From CAYMYN01 sp964394665 (GTDB lineage Bacteria > Planctomycetota > UBA1135 > GCA-002686595), in contig CAYMYN010000007.1 in assembly GCA_964394665.1 (NCBI GenBank), forward strand, positions 92,411 through 156,410: DNA of 64,000 nt, given 5' to 3'. Shown one piece after another: positions 42,465 through 50,736 of the stretch. The translations under genes were made by a program, and so were the position numbers. Within the stretch, counting starts at the first letter, position 1; every line of letters starts with the position of its first letter. The notes beneath the pieces were generated by a model that was not told the origin of the DNA, searched no databases, and saw only the letters and a program-made list of their open reading frames with translations.

Positions 42465-43682
42465 ATGTCCATGCCTCCGACCGTCCCGAGCGCGCTGTCC
42501 CTCGTCCTCGCGACGGTCCTGCTGGCCGGATGCAGCGATCCGACCCCGCCCCCGGGGCGCGGGGTCGCCGAGTCGGGTGCCCCGCCGGCCGAGGTCCGGG
42601 TCGTCCGGCTGCACACCGTGCGGGCCGAGCCTTGGCCGCGGACCCTGCGCGTGACGGGCGAGCTGGAGGCCTTCGAGGAAGCCACCGTGTCGGCCAAGGT
42701 GCCCGGGCGCCTGGCCTCCTACGCCGTCGACGTGGGGCAGGTCGTGGACGCGGGCGAGGCGCTGGCCGAGCAGGACACCACCGACCTCGAGTTGGCGGTG
42801 GCCGGCGCCGAGGCCGCCCTGGCCACGGCCCGCGCGCGCCTGGGCGCGAACGGGGCCGGCGGCGCCGAGCCCGAGGAACGCCCCAGCGCCTTCGTGCGCG
42901 AGGCCGCCGCCCAACTCCAGGGCGCGCGTCAGGAGCGCGACCGCCTGCTGCTCCTGGCCGGCGAGGGCGTGATCACCCAGGCGTTGTTGGACGACGCGCA
43001 GGCGCGCTTCGAGGCCGCCGAGGCGCGCTGGTACGGCGCCCTCGACGAACACGCCCTGCGCCGCGCCCTGCTCCACGAGCGGGAGGTCGACCTACGCCTG
43101 GCGCGGACGCGCCTCGCGGACGCGCGGTTGCGTGCGCCCTTCGCCGGCGCGGTCGCGGCGCGGCTGGCGGGCCCGGGGGACTACCTCTCCGTCGGCAGCG
43201 GCGTGCTGCGCTTGGTGCGCTTCGATCCCCTGCGCGTGCGCCTCGAGGTCCCCGAGCGCGGCGCGGGCGAGGTGCGCGTCGGCCAGGCGCTGCGCCTCGA
43301 GATCGAGGGCCGACCCGAGGCTTTGCCGGCGGAGATCGCCCGGCGCGTGCCGCGCCTGGAGCCCCGGAGCCGGGTGCTGGTGATCGAGGCCGACCTCCCG
43401 AACCCGGACGGCGCGTTGCTCCCGGGCTCCTTCGTGCGCGCCGAGATCGTGCTCGAGGCCGGGGCGCGGGTGCTCTCGGTCCCGACCCAGGCGCTGGTGC
43501 GCTTCGCGGGCCTCGACAAGGTCGTGCTCGTGCGCGACGGCCGCGCCCTGGAGCGCGAGGTGCGCGTCGGTCGCAGCGACGGAGCGCGCGTCGAGCTCCT
43601 CGCGGGCCTGGCCGAGGGCGAGGAGATCGTGCTCACCCCCCAGGGCCTGCGCACGGGCGACCCGCTCGAGGTCCAGCCCTAG
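42465..43682 (+). CDS. RND efflux periplasmic adaptor (membrane fusion) protein
   Basis: The 405-residue protein is a lipoprotein (VLATVLLAGC). It shows the adaptor layout: barrel strand (RTLRVTGELEAFEEATVSAKVPGRLASYAVDVGQVVDAGEAL, the lipoyl half), an alpha-hairpin at about residues 105-205, the second lipoyl half (RLRAPFAGAVAARLAGPGDYLSVG) and the C-terminal beta-barrel and proximal domain (ALVRFAGLDKVVLVRDGRALEREVRVG). It bridges the inner-membrane RND pump and an outer-membrane channel. The pump gene follows after 9 bases. No outer-membrane factor gene is adjacent. A second ATG at 42471 is an alternative start. Confidence 0.93.
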   Translation: MSMPPTVPSALSLVLATVLLAGCSDPTPPPGRGVAESGAPPAEVRVVRLHTVRAEPWPRTLRVTGELEAFEEATVSAKVPGRLASYAVDVGQVVDAGEALAEQDTTDLELAVAGAEAALATARARLGANGAGGAEPEERPSAFVREAAAQLQGARQERDRLLLLAGEGVITQALLDDAQARFEAAEARWYGALDEHALRRALLHEREVDLRLARTRLADARLRAPFAGAVAARLAGPGDYLSVGSGVLRLVRFDPLRVRLEVPERGAGEVRVGQALRLEIEGRPEALPAEIARRVPRLEPRSRVLVIEADLPNPDGALLPGSFVRAEIVLEAGARVLSVPTQALVRFAGLDKVVLVRDGRALEREVRVGRSDGARVELLAGLAEGEEIVLTPQGLRTGDPLEVQP

Positions 43683-43691
43683 GGCGCCGTC

Positions 43692-46600
43692 ATGCTGCGC
43701 GTGATCGACGTCTTCGTCCGGCGGCCGGTGTTCGCCTCGATGCTGATCGGCGCCCTGGTGGTGCTGGGCGCGGTCTCCTTCCTGCGCCTGCCGGTCGACC
43801 GCTTCCCCTCCGTGGACCTGCCCACGGTCACCGTGCGCACCTCGTTGCCGGGGGCCTCGACCGAGGAGACCGAGACGCTCGTCAGCCAGCGCATCGAGGA
43901 GGCGGTCAACACCATCGAGGGCATCGATCAGTTGCGCTCGATCAGTTCCTCGGGCTCCTCGATCGTCAGCATCACCTTCGACCTGGACCGCGACATCGAG
44001 GCCGCCGCCCAGGACGTGCGCGATCGGGTCGCCACGGTGCTGCGCGACCTGCCGCCCGAGGCCGAGGCGCCGATCATCGGCAAGTTCGACAACGATCAGT
44101 CGCCGGTCGTGACCTTCGCGCTCTCGGGCGAGCGTTCGATCCGCGAGCTGACCGAGATCGCCGACAAGCTCGTCAAGCCCCGCCTGGAACGTTCGCGCGG
44201 CGTCGGCGAGGTGCGCATCGAGGGCGGCGCCCAGCGCGCGATCCAACTGTGGATCGACGCCGATCGCTTGGCGGCCTACGGCCTGCCGATCGGCGCCGTG
44301 CGCGAGGCCGTCACGCGCCAGAACGCCGAGGTCCCCGGCGGCAACGTCACCGGCGAGCGCCGCGAGCAGGTCCTGCGGACCCTCGGGCGCTTCCAGGACC
44401 CGCGCGACTTCGCGGACCTGGTCGTGGCCACCGTCGGCGGGCGCGCGGTGCGGCTCTCCGACCTGGGGCGCGTCGAGGACGGGACCCGCGAGGTGCGCTC
44501 GATCTCGCGCCTCGATGGCACTCCCTGCGTGACCCTGGAGGTGCGCCGACAGTCCGGGGCCAACACGATCGAGGTCGTGCGCGGGGTGAAGGACGAGCTG
44601 CAGCGCCTGGGCGCCGAGCTGCCCGCCGATCTGCGGGTGGAGGTCCTGCGCGACCAGTCGGTCTACATCGAGGCCGCCCTGGCGGAGATCGAGTCGCACC
44701 TGGTGATGGGCAGCATCCTGGCCAGCTTGGTCGTGCTGCTGTTCATGCGCTCCTGGCGCTCGACCCTGATCGCGGGGATCGCGATCCCCTGCTCGGTCAT
44801 CGGCAGCTTCGCCGTCATGGACGCCCTGGGCTTCACGCTCAACAGCGTCACCATGCTGGCGCTCGTGCTGATGGTCGGGGTCGTGATCGACGACGCCATC
44901 GTCGTGCTCGAGAACATCTTCCGCTTCGCCGAGGAGAAGGGCCGCTCGGCCTTCGACGCGGCGCGCGAGGGCACGGCCGAGATCGCCCTGGCGGTCACCG
45001 CCACGACCTTCTCGCTGGCGGTGATCTTCGTGCCGGTGGCGTTCATGTCGAGCATCTCCGGCCGCTTCCTCTACCAGTTCGGCATCACGGCCGCGGCCGC
45101 GGTCCTGATCAGCCTGTTGGTCTCGTTCGTGCTCACCCCCATGCTGAGCGCGCGCGTGTTGGCCTCGCACCCACCGGCCCAGACCGGCGTGGCGCGCTCG
45201 CGCGGGGGGTTCTACCGGTACATCGAGGGCCCCTACCTGTGGCTGCTGCGCCTGGCCCTGCGCGGGCGGCCGGCGGTGCTCTTGCTGGCCCTGGTCACGA
45301 TCGCCGCCACCGTGCCGCTCTACGGCCGCGTCAAGCAGGAGTACACGCCCACCGACGTCGACGAGGCCCAGTTCGAGGTGCGCGTCACCGGCCCCGACGG
45401 CCTGAGCCTGGCGGCCATGGACGAGGCGATGCGCGAGGTCGAACGCGTCATCGCGCAGACGCCGGGCGTCGTCAGCGTGCTCTCGACCGTGGGCGGGGGG
45501 TTCATCTCGCAGGTCGCGCGGGCCCAGCTCTTCGTGCGCATCGAGCCCCACGAGGGGCGCGTGCTCTCCTTCACCCGGCTCGGGCGCGCGCTGCTGCGCG
45601 GCGAGCCGGCGGCGGCCTTCCGCGGCAACTACTCCCAGCGCGACGTGATGGTGGCGCTGCGTCAGCGCCTGCGGGCGATCGAGGGCCTGCGCTTCTCGGT
45701 GCGCAACATCCCCTCGTTCAGCATCGGCGGGGGGAACTTCGAGATCGACTTCTCGATCCTCGGTCCCGACCTGGAGGAGCTGACGGCCTTCGGCGCGGAG
45801 CTCCTGCGGCGCGCGGAGGACCTGGGCGGCATCGTCGACGCCGACATCACCCTGCGCCTCGATAGCCCCGAGCTACGGGCGCTGGTGGATCGCGAACGCG
45901 CCGCGGACCTGGGAGTCAACGTCCGCGACGTCGCGAGCGCCCTGCGCCTGATGGTCGGCGGCGAGGAACGCGTCTCGCGCTACCGCGATCCCTCGCTCGG
46001 CGAGGAGTACGACGTCGAGCTGCGCCTGGCCGAAGCCGACCGCAACGACCCCGATCGGCTCGGGAACCTGTTCGTCCCGGCGGCCGGCGGAGGCCTGGTG
46101 CGCCTGGACGAGGTCGTGCGCCTCGAGGAGGTCACGAGCGGCGCGCGCATCGACCGCCTCGATCGCCAGCGCCAGGTCTCCCTGCGGGCCGGCGTCGCGC
46201 CCGGCTACGCCCTCGCCGATCGGCTCGCGGCGCTGCGCGGGGCCGTCGACGGGATGAACCTGCCCGTGGCCTACTCGACCCGGGTCTCGGGCCGCGGGCG
46301 CGAGCTCGAACGCACCTTCGTCGAGTTCCTGTGGGCCTTCCTGCTCTCGATCGTGCTGATGTACCTGATCCTCGCCAGCCAGTTCGAGAGCCTGGTGCAC
46401 CCCTTGACGATCCTGCTGTCCCTGCCCCTGGCGGTGCCCTTCGCCCTGTGGTCGCTCGACCTCAGCGGCAACACGCTGAACCTCTACTCGGCGCTCGGCA
46501 TCCTGGTGCTCTTCGGCATCGTCAAGAAGAACTCGATCCTGCAGGTCGACCACACCAATCACCTGCGCGCCCTCGGCCTCGAGCGCCGCGAGGCGATCCT

Positions 46601-46904
46601 GACGGCCAACCGCGATCGGCTGCGCCCGATCCTGATGACGACCCTCTCGCTCGTGGCGGGCATGTTGCCCCTGGCCCTGGGCGCGGGTCCTGGCGCCGAG
46701 GAACGCCGCGCGGTGGCGGTCGTCGTCATCGGCGGCCAGAGCCTCGCGCTGCTCCTGACCCTGCTCGTGACCCCGGTCGCCTACACCTACTTCGACGACC
46801 TCGGCCGGCTCCTGGGGCGTCGCCGCCGCGCGGCGCCGTCCGCCGCGGGCCTCACGGATCCGTCGGGCGCGGGACGAGGTGCAGCAGGACCGTCTCCTGG
46901 GTGA
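43692..46904 (+). CDS. RND-family efflux transporter (HAE1-like)
   Basis: The 1070-residue protein is a full-length proton-driven RND pump. It has the N-terminal RRPVFASMLIGALVVLGAVSFLRLPVDRFPSVDLPTV pattern and two large periplasmic loops. TM4 contains GVVIDDAIVVLENIF, where the acidic pair carries protons, and a second transmembrane repeat begins near FLWAFLLSIVLMYLILASQFES. The final IKKNSIL/ALGAGPGAEERRAVAVVVIGG motifs are typical. Substrates are probably hydrophobic drugs or lipids. The last 53 bases overlap the end of the convergent rlmA-like gene, so the last ~17 residues are low-complexity and probably unconstrained. Confidence 0.95.
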   Translation: MLRVIDVFVRRPVFASMLIGALVVLGAVSFLRLPVDRFPSVDLPTVTVRTSLPGASTEETETLVSQRIEEAVNTIEGIDQLRSISSSGSSIVSITFDLDRDIEAAAQDVRDRVATVLRDLPPEAEAPIIGKFDNDQSPVVTFALSGERSIRELTEIADKLVKPRLERSRGVGEVRIEGGAQRAIQLWIDADRLAAYGLPIGAVREAVTRQNAEVPGGNVTGERREQVLRTLGRFQDPRDFADLVVATVGGRAVRLSDLGRVEDGTREVRSISRLDGTPCVTLEVRRQSGANTIEVVRGVKDELQRLGAELPADLRVEVLRDQSVYIEAALAEIESHLVMGSILASLVVLLFMRSWRSTLIAGIAIPCSVIGSFAVMDALGFTLNSVTMLALVLMVGVVIDDAIVVLENIFRFAEEKGRSAFDAAREGTAEIALAVTATTFSLAVIFVPVAFMSSISGRFLYQFGITAAAAVLISLLVSFVLTPMLSARVLASHPPAQTGVARSRGGFYRYIEGPYLWLLRLALRGRPAVLLLALVTIAATVPLYGRVKQEYTPTDVDEAQFEVRVTGPDGLSLAAMDEAMREVERVIAQTPGVVSVLSTVGGGFISQVARAQLFVRIEPHEGRVLSFTRLGRALLRGEPAAAFRGNYSQRDVMVALRQRLRAIEGLRFSVRNIPSFSIGGGNFEIDFSILGPDLEELTAFGAELLRRAEDLGGIVDADITLRLDSPELRALVDRERAADLGVNVRDVASALRLMVGGEERVSRYRDPSLGEEYDVELRLAEADRNDPDRLGNLFVPAAGGGLVRLDEVVRLEEVTSGARIDRLDRQRQVSLRAGVAPGYALADRLAALRGAVDGMNLPVAYSTRVSGRGRELERTFVEFLWAFLLSIVLMYLILASQFESLVHPLTILLSLPLAVPFALWSLDLSGNTLNLYSALGILVLFGIVKKNSILQVDHTNHLRALGLERREAILTANRDRLRPILMTTLSLVAGMLPLALGAGPGAEERRAVAVVVIGGQSLALLLTLLVTPVAYTYFDDLGRLLGRRRRAAPSAAGLTDPSGAGRGAAGPSPG

Positions 46905-47724
46905 CGCGCAGCCGATCGAGCCCCCCCAGGCGCGCCGCCTCGCTGTGGCGCGCTCCGCGGTAGACGCCCGCGAGCAGATCCCGGAGCGCGGCCCGCGGGA
47001 GCTCGAGGGTCTCGCGCACCACCCAGCGGCGCGCGAGCTGGAAGCGCTCCCCGAAGGCCTTCAGGGCGCGCGCGTCGGGATCGCGCGGCAAGCCCGCGCC
47101 GGCGGTCGCGCCGCGCAGCTCCGCCAGGTCGTTCCGGCCCGGAACGCCCAGGAGCAGGTGTCCCCGCGGCGCGAGCACGCGCGCGAACTCCGGCGGATGC
47201 TTGGGCCCGCGCAGGGAGAGCAACACGTCGAGCGCGCCGTCGCCGAAGGGCAGGCGCCGCTCCGCGTTCGCCACTACCCAAGCCGGCTGGCGCGGCGGCG
47301 CGCCCCCGTCCGGACTCCGCGCCGCGGCGCGGATCGCCGCGGACGAGAGATCGATCCCGTGGGCCGCCAGGGGACGCACGCCGCACAGCCGCCGCAGCAG
47401 GACCCCCGGCCCGCAGCCGACCTCCGCCAGCAGCGGCGCCGGATCGAGCTTCAGCGCTTCGATCCAGGCCCCGACCTCGCCCCACAGAACCTGATCGGCA
47501 CCCGCCGCCGCCAGCCGCAGGCGCGCCTCGACCGCTTCGGGCGAGTCCCCCGCCGCCAGCGAGCGCCGGTCCTGGGGCTGCAGGAGGTTGACCCAGCCGC
47601 CGCGGGCGACATCGAAGGTGTGGCCGGCCGTGCACGCCAGGCGGGTGCCCTCCCGCTGGAGCGCCCGGCCGCAGCCGCGCACGGTGCAGGCGAGGTGGGT
47701 GGGCGAGGGGGCGGCTTCGTCCAT
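46852..47724 (-). CDS. 23S rRNA guanine-N1-methyltransferase, RlmA family
   Basis: The 290-residue protein begins with a zinc ribbon (CTVRGCGRAL then ACTAGHTFDVARGGWVNLL), the RlmA hallmark that holds the rRNA hairpin. A SAM-binding Rossmann fold follows (LAEVGCGPGVLLRRLCG, HGIDLSSAAIRAAA). Relatives methylate G745 or G748 in 23S rRNA hairpin 35; in some species this affects macrolide-type antibiotic sensitivity. I start at ATG 47724 (MDEAAPS); a start ten codons upstream is also open. The gene converges on, and overlaps by 53 bp, the RND transporter gene. Confidence 0.88.
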   Translation of the reverse strand: MDEAAPSPTHLACTVRGCGRALQREGTRLACTAGHTFDVARGGWVNLLQPQDRRSLAAGDSPEAVEARLRLAAAGADQVLWGEVGAWIEALKLDPAPLLAEVGCGPGVLLRRLCGVRPLAAHGIDLSSAAIRAAARSPDGGAPPRQPAWVVANAERRLPFGDGALDVLLSLRGPKHPPEFARVLAPRGHLLLGVPGRNDLAELRGATAGAGLPRDPDARALKAFGERFQLARRWVVRETLELPRAALRDLLAGVYRGARHSEAARLGGLDRLRVTQETVLLHLVPRPTDP

Positions 47725-47796
47725 CGAGGTCCGGCGCGGGGGGCGCGCGCCCATCCTCGGGGACGGGCGCAGCGGACACCAGGGTCCGCCCGATCC

Positions 47797-48774
47797 TCAG
47801 GCGCGGCCCTCGAGCAGTCGCTCGAGGCGCCGGCGCATCCCGTCGAGGGACGCCGGGCTCGGTGCTCCGCCCGCGGGCGCGTCGGCGGCATTCCGTTCCC
47901 AGCCCTCGATCTCGGCGCGCAGGGCCGCGCACAGACCCTCGAGCGCTTCCAGTCGACCGTCGCGGGCGCGCAGACCCTCCCGGAACTCGCGCAGCTCGGC
48001 CGCCCGCGCCAAGGACCGCTCGCGGTGTTCGCGGGCCTTCGCGCGGGCCGCCTCCGTGCGCGCGCGGGCCTGCGCCAGGCGCTCCCGATCCCGATCCCGC
48101 TGGGCGTCCCGGCGCTCGAGCTCGCGCTCCAGGCGTTCGCCGCGGGCCTCCAGGCGTCCGTTCTCGCGCCGCGCCTCGACCAGCTCGCTGCGCAGGGCGA
48201 GGAGCTGGTCCGCGGCGCTGCGCTCGCCCCGCGGCAGCCCGCGCCAGCGCGCGGTCAGGCGCGCGTGTCGCTCGCGCAGGGTCTGGTAACGGCGCACGAG
48301 TGCCCCGTCCTCCTCCGCTCGAGCGGCGCCCCGCTCCGCGAGCCCGGCCACGGACGAGTCGACCTCGTCCAGGCGGCGCTGGAGCTCCTCGGCGTGCGCC
48401 TTCCACAGGGCGGCCTCCTCCCGTGCGCGGGCGCGCTGGCCCACGAGTTCGTCGCGTTCGGCGAGTCGCTCCTGCTCGATGTCCGCCAGCGCGTCGCCCA
48501 TGCCGCGCAGGTCCTTGAGGTTGCGCTGCAGCTCGGCGATCTCGAGCTCCTTGAACAACACCTGGGCCTCCAACTCGGCCGGCCCGTCGACCGCGCCCAG
48601 GGACTCGAGCAGGTCCGCGAACTCACCGGCGTCGGGCATGCGCGGCTCCTCGGTGCGGGTCGATGGTCCCCCGGTGAACGCGGAGGGCCCGCCCAGGAGC
48701 ACCCGCTCCCGGCCGTCCTCGGCGCGCAGGCGTTCGCCCAGGAACGCGAGCATCTCATGCCACCAGTGCTTCAT
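47797..48774 (-). CDS. Coiled-coil protein, function unknown
   Basis: The 325-residue protein begins MKHWWHEMLAFLGERLRA and has a short acidic/Pro linker. From about residue 65 to 290 it is almost pure charged coiled coil, rich in Glu, Arg, Ala and Leu (LEAQVLFKELEIAELQRNL, LERELERRDAQRDRDRERLAQARAR). No signal peptide or membrane span is predicted, so it is cytoplasmic. Length and composition suggest a rod-like structural or scaffold protein. It is transcribed away from the membrane-anchored coiled-coil gene at 49003, and the two could interact. No homologue is recognised. Confidence 0.65.
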   Translation of the reverse strand: MKHWWHEMLAFLGERLRAEDGRERVLLGGPSAFTGGPSTRTEEPRMPDAGEFADLLESLGAVDGPAELEAQVLFKELEIAELQRNLKDLRGMGDALADIEQERLAERDELVGQRARAREEAALWKAHAEELQRRLDEVDSSVAGLAERGAARAEEDGALVRRYQTLRERHARLTARWRGLPRGERSAADQLLALRSELVEARRENGRLEARGERLERELERRDAQRDRDRERLAQARARTEAARAKAREHRERSLARAAELREFREGLRARDGRLEALEGLCAALRAEIEGWERNAADAPAGGAPSPASLDGMRRRLERLLEGRA

Positions 48775-49002
48775 CCGCCGTCCCCGGGGACGGGGACCGG
48801 CAGGCCATCGGCCGCGCCCACCCCCGTTCCGAAGGTCGGATCCCGATTCCAGCCCCGGGCGCGCCGCGGGAGCGGGCCGCCCTCGGTGTCCACCGCCCGG
48901 CCGCGCCGCCTTCCTCGCCTTGGCCTCAAGACGCGCGGGCGAAGGCGCCGACCCCCGGCGGATCGAAGTGAGCCTCTCTTCACTCCCCGACCTGCTCGCC
49001 CC

Positions 49003-50685
49003 ATGGTGATCCCCGCCCTCTTCGCCACCCTCGTCGTCGCCCTCGCGGCCCTGCTGGTCCATCGCTCGGCGCTCGTCCGCAATCACGCGCTCGAGCTCGA
49101 CGAGCTGGAGCAGGACATGACCCGCGCCGTCGAGGAACGCTACCGGGCCTATCTGGCACTCGAGGCCAAGGTGCGCCGCATCCTGACGCGGCTCGACGAG
49201 CTGGACGCCGAGACCCGCGAGGGGCTCACGCGCACGGGGATGCGCCTGGTCGACCTGGGACGGGCCCTGGCGGCCTGCGATCCCGAGGCCGCGCCGAGCG
49301 TGGCGGACGAACCCGTCGCGCCCCGCGCCGCGGCGCCCGAGCGGAGCGTCGACCCCGACATGGACATCGCGGTCTGGCAGGCCCGCCTCGAGACCCTGGC
49401 CGCCGAGAAACGGGCCGAGGTCGAACGTCAGGCGGCCCTGGTCGCCGAGCTCACCGCGCGCCTCGAGGCCCAACAGGCGAAGGCCCAGCAGCGCGAGCTG
49501 GAGCCCGGTTTCGAAGACGGCTCGGCGGAGCCCCGCAGCACGGCCCAGGAGCTGCGCATCTGGCGTTCGCGGCACCTGGCGCTCGAACAGGAGACCGCCG
49601 CCGAGCTCGCCCACCTGCGGACCCGGGCCGAGGAGGCCGACGACCTCGAGCAGCGCTTCGAGTCCATCCAGGAAGAACACGAAGCCCTGCAGCGCGAGGT
49701 CAGCGAGCTCCGCGAGCGTCTGGGCCGTTCCGCCGAGAGCTACGAACTGCGCCTCGCGCAAAGCGAGGCCCGCGAGGCCGAGAGCTTCGCGCGCCACAGC
49801 CAGGAAGCGGCCGAGTTCCAGACCCGCATCGGCGATCTCGAGCCATTCGTCGAACGCGAGCGGAGCGCACGCGAGGAGTGCGAGCGCCTCGCGCGGACCT
49901 GCCAGGAGCAGCGCGCGCGCCAGGAGACCCTCTCGGCCGAGTTCGAACGCGAACGCAACGGCCTGGTGGAGGAACTCGCGGCCACCCGCGCCGCGCGCCG
50001 CGACGAGACGCGCGCCTTCGAGGCGCGCACCGAGGAGCTCGAGGAACGGCTGGACCTGCTCGAGGGCGCCAGCGAGCGCGTGGGCGAGCTCGAGCGCGAG
50101 CTCGCGTCGGGCCGCGCCGATCTCGAGCGCGTGCAGGGCGAGTGGACCGCGACGCTGGGTCGGGTCGGCGAGCTCGAAGCGCAGCAAGCGCGCCTCGAGA
50201 GCGAGCTCGACGGGGCGCGGGGCGACCTGTCGGCCGAGCGGCGCGTGGCCGAGGAGCGGGGCGCGGAGCTGGCCCAGACCCGCTCGGCCCAGGCCGCGGC
50301 CGAGCGACGCGTCGAGGAACTCGAGGGGGCCCACGCGGAGCTCGTCCAGGAACTCGAGCAGGTCCGCGGGGAAGCCCGCACCTGGCGCGGGCAGGCCGAG
50401 GCGGCCGAAGCCGAGCGGCGCGCGAAGGTGGCCGAGCTCGAGGAGCAGTTCAGCGTGCTCGAGGAGCTGAGCGCGAGCCTGCGCGAGGCCGCCGAGCAGC
50501 ACCTGGGCCGCATCGCAGAGCTCGAGGACCGGCGCCAGTCGCTGGAACGGGATCTCGAGCGGCGCTCGAACGAGCTGGTGACCACGACCGGTCGCCTGCA
50601 CGACGCCGAACGCACCCTGCAGGCGGCCTTCGCCCTGCTCGCGCAGGCCCAGGAGTCCGAGTCGCACCCGCCCGCGTCCCCGTGA
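49003..50685 (+). CDS. Membrane-anchored coiled-coil protein, function unknown
   Basis: The 560-residue protein has one N-terminal membrane span (residues 3-21, IPALFATLVVALAALLVHRS). More than 450 residues of heptad coiled coil follow (e.g. EELEERLDLLEGASERVGELERELAS, LEEQFSVLEELSASLREAAEQHLG). Such single-pass coiled-coil rods occur in envelope or division scaffolds, but no known family fits. It is divergent from the soluble coiled-coil gene over 228 bases, which should contain both promoters. It lies 51 bases upstream of the kinase gene on the same strand and may share its transcript. Confidence 0.65.
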   Translation: MVIPALFATLVVALAALLVHRSALVRNHALELDELEQDMTRAVEERYRAYLALEAKVRRILTRLDELDAETREGLTRTGMRLVDLGRALAACDPEAAPSVADEPVAPRAAAPERSVDPDMDIAVWQARLETLAAEKRAEVERQAALVAELTARLEAQQAKAQQRELEPGFEDGSAEPRSTAQELRIWRSRHLALEQETAAELAHLRTRAEEADDLEQRFESIQEEHEALQREVSELRERLGRSAESYELRLAQSEAREAESFARHSQEAAEFQTRIGDLEPFVERERSAREECERLARTCQEQRARQETLSAEFERERNGLVEELAATRAARRDETRAFEARTEELEERLDLLEGASERVGELERELASGRADLERVQGEWTATLGRVGELEAQQARLESELDGARGDLSAERRVAEERGAELAQTRSAQAAAERRVEELEGAHAELVQELEQVRGEARTWRGQAEAAEAERRAKVAELEEQFSVLEELSASLREAAEQHLGRIAELEDRRQSLERDLERRSNELVTTTGRLHDAERTLQAAFALLAQAQESESHPPASP

Positions 50686-50736
50686 CCCCGGCCCGCGGCG
50701 GTTCCGCGCCGGGTCGCCCGGCGGTACCTTCGCGGG

